Shown here piece by piece: positions 37,793 through 46,981 of a stretch of DNA of 64,000 bases; the stretch's first letter is position 1, and each line of letters begins with the position of its first letter. The stretch lies in the NCBI RefSeq assembly GCF_003606385.1, contig NZ_CP032514.1:930001-994000 (forward strand). The letters run 5' to 3'. The DNA comes from Actinomyces lilanjuaniae. Lineage in GTDB: Bacteria; Actinomycetota; Actinomycetes; Actinomycetales; Actinomycetaceae. The notes beneath the pieces were generated by a model. The model made no database searches and had not been told where the DNA came from. It saw only the letters and a program-made list of their open reading frames with translations. The position numbers and the translations under genes are program-made.

Positions 37793-38005
37793 CCGTGGGG
37801 GAGTGGGCAGAAAGCGGCACTATGACACCAATCGCCGGTGTTTCCAGACACAGGGTGGTGACCTACGACCTGTCTCCAGGTTCTGCCGTGGGGGACACGC
37901 CGACCCGTCGGTGCGGTGGGGCGGGCGCGTGACCTGCGCAGACGTGGTGTCCGGGCCTGGCAGTGGAACCGACGGCCTGGGCGTGGCTGGGGGAGGATGG
38001 GCAGC

Positions 38006-38815
38006 ATGAGTGACCGACAGACCTACCGCCGGGGACCGGTGCTGCTGCGCGGCACCCAGATTCCCCACCAGACCACCGACGCACGTCTTTTGGACCAGCG
38101 TGGTGACAGCGACTGGCTCCACGCCGACCCCTGGCGGGTCATGCGTATCCAGGCCGAGTTCGTCGAGGGCTTTGGTGCCCTGGCTGAGCTGGGGCCGGCT
38201 GTCAGCGTCTTCGGCTCGGCGCGCACCCTGGCCAGTGACCCCGCCTACGCGGTGGCTGAGCAGGTGGGTGCGGGCCTGGCCCGCAGCGGGTACGCGGTGG
38301 TCACTGGCGGTGGACCGGGGATGATGGAGGCAGCGAACAAGGGCTGCCACGAGGCCGGAGGTACCTCCGTGGGGCTGGGCATCGAGCTGCCGCATGAGCA
38401 GGGGATGAACGAGTACGTGGACCTAGGGGTCAACTTCCGCTACTTCTTTGCCCGTAAGACGATGTTCGTCAAGTACTCTGACGGCTTTGTCGTCATGCCA
38501 GGCGGGATGGGGACTCTGGACGAGCTCTTCGAGTCCCTCACCCTGGTCCAGACCCAGAAGATCTCCTCCTTCCCTATCGTGCTGGTGGACTCGGGATACT
38601 GGTCAGGCCTCTTGGAGTGGATCCGCTCCACCATGGTGGAGCGGGGCACGATCTCACCTCAGGACCCCCAGCTGGTGCACGTGGTCGACACCGCCGAGGA
38701 GGCCGTGAGCTACGTGGTCGCCGCGAGTGTTAGGGCGCACGGATCATCATATGGGCATCTTTATGATGGCGTAGACTTATCGAGGTCGCGCAACAATGAG
38801 TCCGCGCCGCACTGA
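38006..38815 (+). CDS. LOG-family (Rossmann fold) phosphoribohydrolase
   Basis: 269 residues, TIGR00730-type. VVTGGGPGMMEAANKG and VVMPGGMGTLDELFESLTL are the nucleotide-binding and catalytic PGGxGTxxE motifs of LONELY GUY proteins, which release bases from nucleoside 5'-monophosphates. An ~60-residue N-terminal extension precedes the fold. ATG 38006 has GGGAGG nine bases upstream; ATG 37997 is possible. The last codons are AT-rich and may contain the promoter of the DUF3117 gene. Confidence 0.88.
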   Translation: MSDRQTYRRGPVLLRGTQIPHQTTDARLLDQRGDSDWLHADPWRVMRIQAEFVEGFGALAELGPAVSVFGSARTLASDPAYAVAEQVGAGLARSGYAVVTGGGPGMMEAANKGCHEAGGTSVGLGIELPHEQGMNEYVDLGVNFRYFFARKTMFVKYSDGFVVMPGGMGTLDELFESLTLVQTQKISSFPIVLVDSGYWSGLLEWIRSTMVERGTISPQDPQLVHVVDTAEEAVSYVVAASVRAHGSSYGHLYDGVDLSRSRNNESAPH

Positions 38816-38829
38816 CGAAAGGTGATCAC

Positions 38830-38997
38830 ATGGCTGCTATGAAGCCCCGGACCGGTGACGGCCCTCTTGAGGTCGTCAAGGAAGGTCGTGCCATCATCAT
38901 GCGAGTTCCCCTGGAGGGTGGCGGGCGCCTAGTCCTGGAGGTCACGGCCGACGAGGTCAGGCAGATGCGCGAGGCTCTCGCCAACGCGAAGATCTGA
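38830..38997 (+). CDS. DUF3117 small protein
   Basis: 55 residues: starts MAAMKPRTGDGPLEVVKEGR, continues with IIMRVPLEGGGRLVLEVT and ends ADEVRQMREALANAKI. This is the whole of a strongly conserved actinobacterial family (DUF3117, Rv1211-like) of unknown function. GAAAGGTGATC precedes ATG 38830. It lies 14 bases after the LOG gene, as in other Actinobacteria. Confidence 0.88.
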   Translation: MAAMKPRTGDGPLEVVKEGRAIIMRVPLEGGGRLVLEVTADEVRQMREALANAKI

Positions 38998-39080
38998 GAG
39001 ATCTGAGACCGCGGGCCTGTGCGGGATCGCCTCGGGTCAGCACAGGGCTGTGGGACGCCGTGGGATGGCGCCACGGAGTA

Positions 39081-39107
39081 GGACCGGGTCTGTCAGGGGC
39101 CCGGTCC
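39081..39107. terminator. Bidirectional hairpin terminator
   Basis: GGACCGGG (39081-39088) and CCCGGTCC (39100-39107) form a perfect eight-pair stem with an 11-base loop. It lies in the convergent gap between DUF3117 and the methyltransferase. Confidence 0.55.
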
Positions 39108-39163
39108 GCATGCTTTGTCACCTATGCGTACCTTGCCGTCCGTGTACCCGTGTCGTGGCAGCC

Positions 39164-39799
39164 TCAGGCCTGCCTGACGGATACCAGGAGGCCGTCGCCC
39201 ACCGGGAGCAGGGTGGTGAGCAGCAGCGGGGAGTTACGCAGCGCCTTGCCGAGCTCGCGAGCGGCCACCGTGGTGGCGTCTCGGCGTGCCGGGTCGGCGA
39301 CATGGTCGTGCCACAGCGCCCGGGTCACGGCCAGCACCCCGCCGGTACGCAGCATGCGCAGCGCGTAGTCAGCCAGGTCGACAGCGTCGCGCGGCTCGAC
39401 GTCAAGGACCACCATGTCGTAGCTGCGTGCTGCCATCCGGGGCATGACGTCGGAGGCTCGTCCCTGGATGACGCGAGTGCGTGACGCGGGAAAGCCGGCG
39501 AGGTCGAAGGAGCGCCGGGCCTGCCGCTGCAGCTCGGCTTCCACGTCGATCGTCGTCAGGACGCCGTCGGCCCCCATCCCGCCCAGGAGCCACAGCCCGG
39601 ACACACCGGTTCCCGTGCCGACCTCCGCCACGGACTTGGCCCCGACGGAGGCAGCCAGCACGCGCAGCGCAGCACCGGTGCCCGAGGAGACGGGGGCGAT
39701 GCCCAGCTCCAGGCTCCGCATCCGGGCCTGGGCGATGGCGTCGTCCTCCAGGGGAAAGTCCTCCGTGTAGGACCAGCTCAGTGTCTTGTCCGCACTCAC
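39164..39799 (-). CDS. O-methyltransferase (SAM-dependent, Rv1220c-like)
   Basis: 211 residues. VAEVGTGTGVSGLWLL is the SAM-binding glycine motif; TTIDVEAELQRQARRSF and MVVLDVEPRDAVDLADYAL follow as in class I O-methyltransferases. Substrate unknown. GTG 39799 is chosen because AGAGGG lies just before it; the longer frame adds unlike sequence. Its position next to tatB matches other Actinobacteria. Confidence 0.85.
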   Translation of the reverse strand: MSADKTLSWSYTEDFPLEDDAIAQARMRSLELGIAPVSSGTGAALRVLAASVGAKSVAEVGTGTGVSGLWLLGGMGADGVLTTIDVEAELQRQARRSFDLAGFPASRTRVIQGRASDVMPRMAARSYDMVVLDVEPRDAVDLADYALRMLRTGGVLAVTRALWHDHVADPARRDATTVAARELGKALRNSPLLLTTLLPVGDGLLVSVRQA

Positions 39800-39983
39800 T
39801 GTGACCCTCTTCCAGCCGCCGACCGTGGGGCGTAGCCGCCCAGGCCGTATTGTCCCAGGAACCGGGAGGGATGAGGGGATCCGCCACATGCTTGCCCTAC
39901 CTCGCCCGGTCCGGCGGGGTGGGGCACTAGGGCGTCCTGGGCCGTTCTCACCCGTCCGGGACCGGTGCTGACGTAGGCCTCCC

Positions 39984-39989
39984 TATACT
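39984..39989 (+). promoter_or_regulatory. -10 element of a leaderless promoter (tatB)
   Basis: TATACT, a near-consensus -10, ends seven bases before GTG 39997. Confidence 0.55.
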
Positions 39990-39996
39990 AGGCGGC

Positions 39997-40851
39997 GTGT
40001 TCGGCATCTCTGGCTCCGAGTTCTTCGTCCTTATCCTGGTGGCGGTGATCGTGGTGGGCCCCCAGCGCCTGCCCGAGTACGCGCGCACGCTGACCCGGAT
40101 GGTGCGTCGGCTGCGGCTGTACCTGGACAACGCCCGTGCGCAGATCGCCGAGGAGGTGGGGCCCGAGCTCGCTGACCTGGACCTGTCCGACTTCGACCCC
40201 CGACAGTACGACCCCCGCAGGATCGTGCGTGACGCCCTGAGCGAGGATATCAACGCTATTCGGGAGGACCTGACCCACCCGTTCCGGTCGGTGGCCCAGA
40301 CAGCCAGGGAGGGCTCGGCCGCTGCGGCCCAGGCGGTCAACGAGGCGGTACGTGCGGACCAGGGCCGTTCCCTGAGCAGGCAGGTCAGCGAGAAGATCAG
40401 TGAGACGAGGGCACAGGCGGCTGCGGCGGTCGCTGCTGAGAACGGTACGGAGGACGCGCAGGAGGATACTTTCCCGGGTGCAGGCGACGTCTCCCTGGAC
40501 CCCGACATCCTGGGCTCCGGCGTCCTGGACGCGGTCACCGAGCCGGGCGTCGGGCCTGGTGCTGCTGACGACGACCCGGCCGACGCAAGTCCAACCCAGA
40601 TCGACCCGGCTGCCGAGGACCCGGCCGAGGCGGTACCTGACCCGCAGAACCAGGGCTCAGGCCAGCAGCCGACGACAGTGCCCTCAACCCTGGTGTCCGC
40701 TGCCACGCACGGCACCTCCCGGGACAGCCTGCCCGCAGGTACCGGTGCTGGGGGCGGGCGCCCCCTGTCCCCGCGGGAGATCGTGCGTGCTGCCAACGAG
40801 GCTGCCCGTACCCGCGCCGAGGCGGCAGCGGTGGTCCTGGAGGACGCCTGA
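39997..40851 (+). CDS. tatB: Sec-independent protein translocase subunit TatB
   Basis: 284 residues. Starts MFGISGSEFFVLILVAVIVVGPQRLPEYAR: a short N-terminal helix, the conserved GP hinge, then an amphipathic helix (TRMVRRLRLYLDNARAQIAEE). That is the TatB/TatA fold that recognises twin-arginine substrates at the membrane. Length and the long acidic Ala/Pro-rich tail favour TatB over TatA. tatC is not adjacent. Leaderless GTG. Confidence 0.85.
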   Translation: MFGISGSEFFVLILVAVIVVGPQRLPEYARTLTRMVRRLRLYLDNARAQIAEEVGPELADLDLSDFDPRQYDPRRIVRDALSEDINAIREDLTHPFRSVAQTAREGSAAAAQAVNEAVRADQGRSLSRQVSEKISETRAQAAAAVAAENGTEDAQEDTFPGAGDVSLDPDILGSGVLDAVTEPGVGPGAADDDPADASPTQIDPAAEDPAEAVPDPQNQGSGQQPTTVPSTLVSAATHGTSRDSLPAGTGAGGGRPLSPREIVRAANEAARTRAEAAAVVLEDA

Positions 40852-40927
40852 GCCGCCTGAGCCCGTGCCGCCCGCAGCAGCCAGTAGTGTCGCCGCCAAC
40901 CGGGGCACAAGCCTGGGAGCGGGCTCG

Positions 40928-42073
40928 TCACCTCACAGGCGTGACCCCCAGGCTCATGCCTGACAGGCCCCGCGCCCGGTGGGTGAGGCGCTGAGCCACC
41001 GCGGCCAGCTCAAGAGCCGCGGGGGAGTCGGCCAGCGGCCTGCCGTTATTGGCTGACGTCGCAGGGACGCCTGTGTCAGAGCCTTCGCGCAGGCGGATGT
41101 CCAGGGGCAGCTGGGCCAGGAGCGGGACCTCGTAGCCCAGGGTCTCGCTCAGGGAGGTTGAGACGATCTGGCCCCCACCGGATCCGAAGATCTCCAGCCT
41201 GGACCCGTCGGGCTGGGGCATGTAGGACATGTTCTCCACCACGCCCACGACCCGCTGGTGGGTCTGGGCCGCGATCAGCCCGGTGCGCTCGGCGACCTCG
41301 GCCGCGGCAGTCTGGGGCGTGGTCACGACCAGGATCTCTGCGTTGGGCAGGAGCTGGGCGACCGAGATCGTGACGTCACCGGTCCCTGGAGGGAGGTCGA
41401 GCAGCAGGACGTCCAGGTCCCCCCAGTAGACGTCGGTGAGGAACTGCTGGACGGCACGGTGCAGCATCGGCCCGCGCCACACCACCGGCTGGCGTTCCTC
41501 CACGAACATGCCGATCGAGATCACCTTTACGCCGTGGGCGGTCACGGGCACGATCATGCCGTCCAGCTGGGTAGGAACCTGGCTGACCCCGAGCATGCGC
41601 GGGATGGAGAAGCCGTAGATGTCGGCGTCGACCACAGCCACGCTGAGCCCCTGGGAGGCCATGGCCGCAGCCAGGTTCGCCGTGACCGAGGACTTGCCGA
41701 CCCCGCCCTTGCCGGAGGTGACGGCGTAGACCCGGGTCAGGTTCCCCGGCTGGGTGAAAGGGATGACCGGCTCTGCTGCGCCCCCGCGCAGGCGTCGGCG
41801 CAGCTCGGCGCGCTGTTCGTCGTTCATCACTCCCATGGTGACGGACACGCTGGTCACGCCCTCGACCTGGCTCACCTCCCGCTGGGTGTCCCCGGTAATG
41901 GTGTCCTTGAGCGGGCAGCCCGCCACGGTCAGCAGCACGCCGACGGACACGGCCCCGTCGTCACCGACCTCGACGGAGGACACCATCCCCAGGTCGGTGA
42001 TGGGGCGGCGCAGCTCGGGGTCGTTGACACGGCTGAGGGCCTCAAGGACGGCTTCCTGTGTGGGTGCGGGCAT
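40928..42073 (-). CDS. mrp: Mrp/NBP35-type Fe-S cluster carrier ATPase
   Basis: 381 residues. N-terminal MIP18/DUF59 domain (VNDPELRRPITDLGMVSSVEV, TVAGCPL), then the deviant P-loop VYAVTSGKGGVGKSSVTANLAAAMA and DADIYGFSIPRMLG, and further on LLDLPPGTGDVTISVAQ. Members carry Fe-S clusters to client proteins. Starts on ATG 42073, six bases after TAGGAT, so leaderless. The same block (mrp, DUF1003, MgtE_N) occurs in M. tuberculosis (Rv1229c-Rv1232c). Confidence 0.92.
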   Translation of the reverse strand: MPAPTQEAVLEALSRVNDPELRRPITDLGMVSSVEVGDDGAVSVGVLLTVAGCPLKDTITGDTQREVSQVEGVTSVSVTMGVMNDEQRAELRRRLRGGAAEPVIPFTQPGNLTRVYAVTSGKGGVGKSSVTANLAAAMASQGLSVAVVDADIYGFSIPRMLGVSQVPTQLDGMIVPVTAHGVKVISIGMFVEERQPVVWRGPMLHRAVQQFLTDVYWGDLDVLLLDLPPGTGDVTISVAQLLPNAEILVVTTPQTAAAEVAERTGLIAAQTHQRVVGVVENMSYMPQPDGSRLEIFGSGGGQIVSTSLSETLGYEVPLLAQLPLDIRLREGSDTGVPATSANNGRPLADSPAALELAAVAQRLTHRARGLSGMSLGVTPVR

Positions 42074-42079
42074 ATCACT

Positions 42080-42085
42080 ATCCTA
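42080..42085 (-). promoter_or_regulatory. -10 element of a leaderless promoter (mrp)
   Basis: TAGGAT on the minus strand, six bases before ATG 42073, overlapping the end of the DUF1003 gene. Confidence 0.45.
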
Positions 42086-42739
42086 GGGCTGCGGGGAAGG
42101 GCTGTTGGTGTGGCGAGTAGCACGTTCCTGGTCCCGCTCGGGGAGCTCCTTCCCCGTGTCCTGGTCAGTCCGGGACGGGGGCGCAGGTGCTGCCGGGGAC
42201 TGGCTGGCAGCCTCGGAGTCGGGGGACTCGGAGAGCTCGGCGCGGGTGCGGCGCTCCTCGGCGAGGATCTCACGTAGCATGTCGCGCAGCTCGGAACGCA
42301 CGAAGTCGCGCGTGGCCACCTCGTTCATGGCCAGCCGCAGGGAGGCGATCTCCCGGGTGAGGTACTCGGTGTCCTCCAGGTTGCGCTCAGCGCGCTGGCG
42401 GTCCTGCTGGGCAGTGACCCGGTCGCGGTCGTCCTGGCGGTTCTGGGCCAGCAGGATCAGGGGGGCGGAGTAGGAGGCCTGCAGGGAGAGCATAAGAGTC
42501 AGGGCCGTGAACCCCAGGGAGGCCCGGTCGAACTGGAGCCTCTCCGGTCCCCAGGTGTTCCACCCCAGCCACAGCGCCACGAACACCGTCAGCCAGATGA
42601 GGAAGGCTGGGGTGCCGGAGAAGCGGGCGATGGCCTCGGAGACGCGGCCTGCCACGTCGGACTGGGAGGCCCTGCCCGGGCTGCGGCGCAGCCAGCGTGA
42701 GCGCTTGCGGGTCAGGGGTGTGTCCAGCGGCTCAGGCAT
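42083..42739 (-). CDS. DUF1003 membrane protein
   Basis: 218 residues. Two membrane helices (FLIWLTVFVALWLGWNTWGP and SLGFTALTLMLSLQASYSAPLILL) with the family asparagine/proline pattern. A charged coiled coil starting at QNRQDDRDRVTAQQDRQRAE follows, then a disordered tail. Function unknown. ATG 42739 overlaps the end of the MgtE_N/CBS gene, so the two are likely co-translated. Confidence 0.85.
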   Translation of the reverse strand: MPEPLDTPLTRKRSRWLRRSPGRASQSDVAGRVSEAIARFSGTPAFLIWLTVFVALWLGWNTWGPERLQFDRASLGFTALTLMLSLQASYSAPLILLAQNRQDDRDRVTAQQDRQRAERNLEDTEYLTREIASLRLAMNEVATRDFVRSELRDMLREILAEERRTRAELSESPDSEAASQSPAAPAPPSRTDQDTGKELPERDQERATRHTNSPSPQP

Positions 42740-44022
42740 TGGCGCTCCTCTCGATCATCTCGTCGGTGACCGCCTCGTCGGCCTCGCGCCAGTCATCGGG
42801 CATGAGGTGGTCCAGGACGTCGTCGACGCTCACCGCGCCCAGGAGACGGCCGGCGTCGTCAACCACGGGCAGGGCGGTCAGGTTGTAGGTGGCCAGGAGA
42901 CGCGTGACTGTGCCGATGGAGTCCTGGGCGTGGACGGAGTCCACGTGGGTGTCCAGCACGGAGCCCACCATCTTCTGGGGCCTTTCCCGCAGCGCCCGCT
43001 GGATGTGTACCAGACCCAGGAGCCTGCCGGCGGGGACTCCAGGGGCGGGCGGCACACGAAGGCGACCGCCGCCAGCGCCGGGGTGATCTCCGCCTTGCGC
43101 GCCTGAGCGAGGAAGGTTGCCACCGTGGCCTCGGGGGCAGGATGATCGGCTCGGTGGTCATGAGGCCTCCGGCAGTGTAGTCGTCGTAGGCCATGAGACG
43201 GCGCACGTCCCTGGCCTCCTCCGGCTCCATGAGGCTCAGCAGTTCCGTCGCCTTGGGCTGGGGCAGCTGGGCCACCAGGTCGGCGGCGTCGTCGGGCTGC
43301 ATGGCGTCCAGGACGTCAGCGGCCCGCGCGGCGTCCAGGCTGGAGAGCATGGCTACCGCGGCCTCGTCGCCGAGCTCCTCCAGGGCGTCGGCTAGGCGCT
43401 CGTCACTGAGCTCGGCCACGACGCGGGACTGGCTGGCCTGCGGCAGGTCCCGCAGGGCGTCGGCCAGGTCGGCGGGCTTGAGGTCCTCCATGGTGGCCAG
43501 CAGGGCGGTGGCCTCCTGCTGGGCCGCGCTGCCGGCCAGGCCCGCGACCTCCTCGGGGCGCACGGTGAGGCTCTCCCCACGGCGCAGGCCCAAGGGGCCG
43601 CTGGAACCGCGCTGGACGAACAGGCGGGTCACCGTCCAGTCCATGCTCTGGTCCTGCTCGATGGCCACGTCACGTACCGTGACGGTGCCCGAGCCGTCCC
43701 TGAGGGTCACGACCCTGTCCAGGAGCTCGCCGACTACAAGGGTCTCGACGTTGCGCTGGTGGAAGCGGCGAATGTTCATCAGGCCGGTGGTGATGACTGC
43801 ACCGGGTTCGATTGCCGTGACGCGTGACAGGGGCAGGAAGACACGGCGCCGTGAGGCGACCTCGGTGACCAGGCCGACGGCGCGGGGGTTGCCGCGCGCC
43901 TCCAGCAGGACCACGACGTCGCGCACCTTGCCGACTGCGTCCCCCAGTGGGTCGAAGACAGAGGTGCCGATCAGCCTGGCGATAAAGACTCTGCTGGGTG
44001 CACGTGTCCTGGTGTTCTCCAC
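42732..44022 (-). pseudogene. PRC-like / MgtE N-domain / CBS protein, two frameshifts
   Basis: N-terminal PRC-barrel-like part (IGTSVFDPLGDAVGKVRDVVV), MgtE_N superhelix (DLADALRDLPQASQSRVVAELSDERLADAL ... LMEPEEARDVRRLMAYDDYTAGGLMT), then a CBS pair ending LLGAVSVDDVLDHLMPDDW. There is no C-terminal magnesium channel, as in Rv1232c-type proteins, so it is a sensor or regulator rather than a transporter. The frame breaks at GGGGG 43133-43137 and GGGG 43032-43035. Adding one base to each gives EPIILPPEATVATFLAQARK and LESPAGRLLGLVHIQRAL. Starts at leaderless GTG 44022. About 430 residues when repaired. Confidence 0.82.
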
Positions 44023-44028
44023 AAGCCA

Positions 44029-44034
44029 ATACTA
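44029..44034 (-). promoter_or_regulatory. -10 element of a leaderless promoter (MgtE_N/CBS gene)
   Basis: TAGTAT on the minus strand, six bases before GTG 44022. Confidence 0.5.
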
Positions 44035-44100
44035 TGCGCCCTGGGCGTTGGCACGGCCGCGCGCGGGGTGCGGCGGCCGGGAGCGTGCAACCATGTGCCC

Positions 44101-44937
44101 ATGAGCGTGAACCTGACTCCGTCCCCTGCCCTGGCTACCTCTGGTGGGGCAGTCATGCCGCGCGGGGAGGAGATCGCCTCCTTTGCGACCTACGCCGAGG
44201 CCCAGCACGCTGTGGACGCGCTGTCCGACGAGGGTTTTCCCGTGCAGTACCTGGCGATTGTCGGGACGGACCTGCGGCAGGTGGAGCGGATTACCGGGCG
44301 CATGAGCTGGGGCAGGGCTATCGCCTCCGGCGCCGGGTCCGGCCTGTGGATCGGTATCTTCTTCGGTGTCATGATGCAGCTGTTCAACCCTTCGAACTCG
44401 GGCATCCCGCTGGTGGCCTGTGTCCTTATGGGAGTGGTGTGGGGCATCCTCTTTCAGGTTATCAGCTATGCCCTGACTCGGGGTCGGCGTGACTTCACCT
44501 CTATCAGTCAAGTCATCGCCTCGCGCTACTCTATCATCGCTGCCCAGGACGCCAGGGAGGCCGCCCGGGCTCTGGCTCACGTGCCTGGCAATCTCACCCG
44601 TGGCGGTGAGGCTGCGCGCCGCGCCGAGGACCGCCGCCGGGCCAGGGAGGCGAACAGGGGGCCGACCGCCTTCGGCTCACGTCCCGACGAGCAGCCTCGT
44701 TACGGGGTGCGGCTGCCCCAGGGGGCGGACGGCCTCCCGGTGCAGGACACCGCAGCGCGTGAGGCAGTGCGTGAGCCGGTGGCTCAGGACCCCGAGGGTG
44801 GGGACCCGGGTGCCGGGGCCGCCGGTGAGGCAGGGCAGGTGGGGCCGCACGTCGGGCAGCCCGACCGTCAGGACCAGCCTGGCCAGCCAGGTCAGTCGGG
44901 GCACTACGAGCAGTACGACGTGAAGGACGAGGACTGA
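44101..44937 (+). CDS. General-stress-protein-like membrane protein (YflT/GSP17M domain)
   Basis: 278 residues. EIASFATYAEAQHAVDALSDEGFPVQYLAIVGTDLRQVERITGRMSWGRA matches the GSP17M N-terminal domain. Two membrane helices follow (SGLWIGIFFGVMMQLF and PLVACVLMGVVWGILFQVISY), then a long hydrophilic Gln/Gly/Pro-rich tail. Similar proteins lie beside the MgtE_N gene in mycobacteria (Rv1234). Role unknown. Three bases from the following isomerase gene, so an operon. Confidence 0.78.
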   Translation: MSVNLTPSPALATSGGAVMPRGEEIASFATYAEAQHAVDALSDEGFPVQYLAIVGTDLRQVERITGRMSWGRAIASGAGSGLWIGIFFGVMMQLFNPSNSGIPLVACVLMGVVWGILFQVISYALTRGRRDFTSISQVIASRYSIIAAQDAREAARALAHVPGNLTRGGEAARRAEDRRRAREANRGPTAFGSRPDEQPRYGVRLPQGADGLPVQDTAAREAVREPVAQDPEGGDPGAGAAGEAGQVGPHVGQPDRQDQPGQPGQSGHYEQYDVKDED

Positions 44938-44940
44938 GCG

Positions 44941-45795
44941 GTGGGGGTGCCTGTCGGCCTGTCGACGGCCTCGGTGTATCCTCCCAGCGCCCCCGCCGCC
45001 TTCGCTATGGCGGCTGCCCTGGGCTTTGACGGCGTGGAGGTCATGGTCTGGAGCGAGAAGGCCACCCAGGACGCCCGCACCCTGGCGGGGCTGTCGCAGG
45101 ACTACGGCCAGCCGGTCCTGGCGGTCCACGCCCCGACCCTGCTGGTGACACGCAGCGTGTTCGGGGTCGATCCCTGGGACAAGATCGACCGCTCCGTGGA
45201 GCTGGCCCACTACCTGGGGGCGCCCACGGTGGTGCTCCACCCCCCGTTCTTCTGGCAGACCCGCTACGCCCGTTCCTTCGTGGCCGGGGTGGCCCAGCGG
45301 GAGGCCACCACCGGTATCTACCTGGCGGTGGAGAACATGTTCACCTGGCGCCCGCGAAACGCCCACTCCACAAGGGACTTCCAGGCCTACTCACCCACCT
45401 GGGACCCGGTGGGGCAGGGGTACCGCTCCGTGACCCTGGACATCTCCCACGCGGCCACTTCCGGGTCTGACGCCCTGGCCATGGCCCGGGCGCTGGGACC
45501 CACCCTGCGCCACCTCCACCTGACTGACGGTGTCCCCGGACCGCTGGACGACCACCTCCTGCCCGGGCAGGGCGACCAGGACTGCGCGGGCGTCTTGGCC
45601 CACCTGGCGGCCACGGGCTTCCAGGCCCGAGGAGGGCAGGTGGTGGTCGAGGTCAAGACCGGCAGCATGAGCCCGGACCAGAGGCGTGAGGGGCTGGCCA
45701 GCGCCCTGGCATTTGCGCGCGAGCACCTGGAGGGCAGGGGCGGGGACGTGCACGTGCCCGAGCCCACCCGCAGGCGCTACCGTCGGGAGAGGTGA
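44941..45795 (+). CDS. Sugar phosphate isomerase/epimerase-like TIM barrel
   Basis: 284 residues of the xylose-isomerase-like (AP endonuclease 2) superfamily. GLSTASVYPPSAPAAFAMAAALGFDGVEVMV starts the barrel. TVVLHPPFFW, IYLAVENMFTW, VTLDISHAATSG, LRHLHLTDG and VVVEVKTG carry the usual His, Glu and Asp metal ligands. Substrate unknown. GTG 44941 follows the previous stop by three bases. Confidence 0.8.
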   Translation: MGVPVGLSTASVYPPSAPAAFAMAAALGFDGVEVMVWSEKATQDARTLAGLSQDYGQPVLAVHAPTLLVTRSVFGVDPWDKIDRSVELAHYLGAPTVVLHPPFFWQTRYARSFVAGVAQREATTGIYLAVENMFTWRPRNAHSTRDFQAYSPTWDPVGQGYRSVTLDISHAATSGSDALAMARALGPTLRHLHLTDGVPGPLDDHLLPGQGDQDCAGVLAHLAATGFQARGGQVVVEVKTGSMSPDQRREGLASALAFAREHLEGRGGDVHVPEPTRRRYRRER

Positions 45796-45856
45796 GTCAG
45801 GGACGCCCACCGTGAGCCGGGGCTGCAAGGACCGAGGGCGTCCGGTGTCGCTACCT

Positions 45857-46981
45857 CTAGTGTCCCAGGTGCTCGTGGTCGCGGTGCCGGGCGGGCTCGA
45901 CCTGGAAGGTCGCGTGCTCGATGCGCACGGGGAAGTGGCTGGTGACGCACTCCTGGAGGGAGTGGAGGATCTGCTCGGCGTGCCCGTCGCGCAGGCACTG
46001 GTCCCTGACCACGACGTGCGCCGTCAGCACCGCCAGCCCGGAGGCCACCGTCCAGACGTGCAGGTCGTGGACCTCCTCGACGTGCTCCACCGAGCGCAGG
46101 TGGCCGCGGACCTCGGCCAGGTCGAGCTCGGAGGGGGCCTGCTCCATGAGGACGCTGCCCGTGGCGCGCAGCAGGGCGGCCGCCCGGGGGACGATGAGCG
46201 CCACGATGACCAGGGAGGCGACCGCGTCCGCACCGGTCCATCCCGTGGTCGCCACGACGAGAGCGGCCACGATGACTCCGAGGCTGCCCAGGGTGTCGTT
46301 GGCCACCTCCAGGAAGGCGGCACGCATGTTGAGGCTGTCCTCCCGCCCCCGTGCCAGGACGCACAGCGACACCAGGTTGGCCGCCAGCCCGACGACTCCC
46401 ATGACCAGCATGCCCGGGGCCTCGACCTGCGCGCCGCCGAGGAGCGCCCCCAGCGCCCGCACGCCGACGAGGACGCCGACGACAGCGAGCATGCCTGCCT
46501 GGAGCCCCGCGCCCAGGACCTCTGCACGCCGTAGCCCCCAGGTGGAGCGCTCGGTGCGGGGCCGGGTGGACAGGTGCGCGGCGACCAGGGCCATGACCAG
46601 GCCTGCGGTGTCGGTCAGCATGTGCCCGGCGTCGGCCAGCAGCGCCAGGGACCCGGTGAGGTGGGCGGTGACGATCTCGGCGACCAGGACAGTGGTGGTC
46701 AGCCCCAGGGCGATAGCGAGCCGTCCCCGGGAGGCGCCCGCAGCATGGTCGTGGTGGTTGGCGGCGTGGTGGCTGCCGTGGCTGGTGTCGTGGCCAGCGT
46801 CCTCGGGGCGGCTGCTGTGGCGGCCGGACGGGAGGTCCGAGCGGCAGGGGGCGTCCTGGTGGTGGAAGCGGGCTCCCGGGGCTGTCCCGGTCGTCGGCCC
46901 AGGCGACTGCTCAGGACCGGGCACAGGCGTCTTCTCCGGAGTCCGCTGGGGAGAAGTCTCGGGGGTTCTCTCAGGAGTCAC
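45857..46981 (-). CDS. Cation diffusion facilitator (zinc efflux)
   Basis: 374 residues. The ~80-residue start is proline-rich, then histidine-rich (HDTSHGSHHAANHHDHAAG), a likely metal-binding arm. Six membrane helices follow. TM2 has LLADAGHMLTDTAGLVMAL with the HxxxD site. The TM5 motif reads LEVANDTLGS, so Glu replaces the usual His of HxxxD. The C-terminal cytoplasmic domain (DLHVWTVASGLAVLTAHVVV) is typical. It is overlapped by the ArsR gene (ATGA), which should regulate it. Confidence 0.9.
   Translation of the reverse strand: MTPERTPETSPQRTPEKTPVPGPEQSPGPTTGTAPGARFHHQDAPCRSDLPSGRHSSRPEDAGHDTSHGSHHAANHHDHAAGASRGRLAIALGLTTTVLVAEIVTAHLTGSLALLADAGHMLTDTAGLVMALVAAHLSTRPRTERSTWGLRRAEVLGAGLQAGMLAVVGVLVGVRALGALLGGAQVEAPGMLVMGVVGLAANLVSLCVLARGREDSLNMRAAFLEVANDTLGSLGVIVAALVVATTGWTGADAVASLVIVALIVPRAAALLRATGSVLMEQAPSELDLAEVRGHLRSVEHVEEVHDLHVWTVASGLAVLTAHVVVRDQCLRDGHAEQILHSLQECVTSHFPVRIEHATFQVEPARHRDHEHLGH

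Noticed and set aside
45857-46981. Loss of the zinc site in the CDF protein because TM5 reads LEVANDTLGS
   Set aside because: Glu in place of His at this position is, to my knowledge, common in actinobacterial CDF proteins, so it is not by itself a sign of inactivity.
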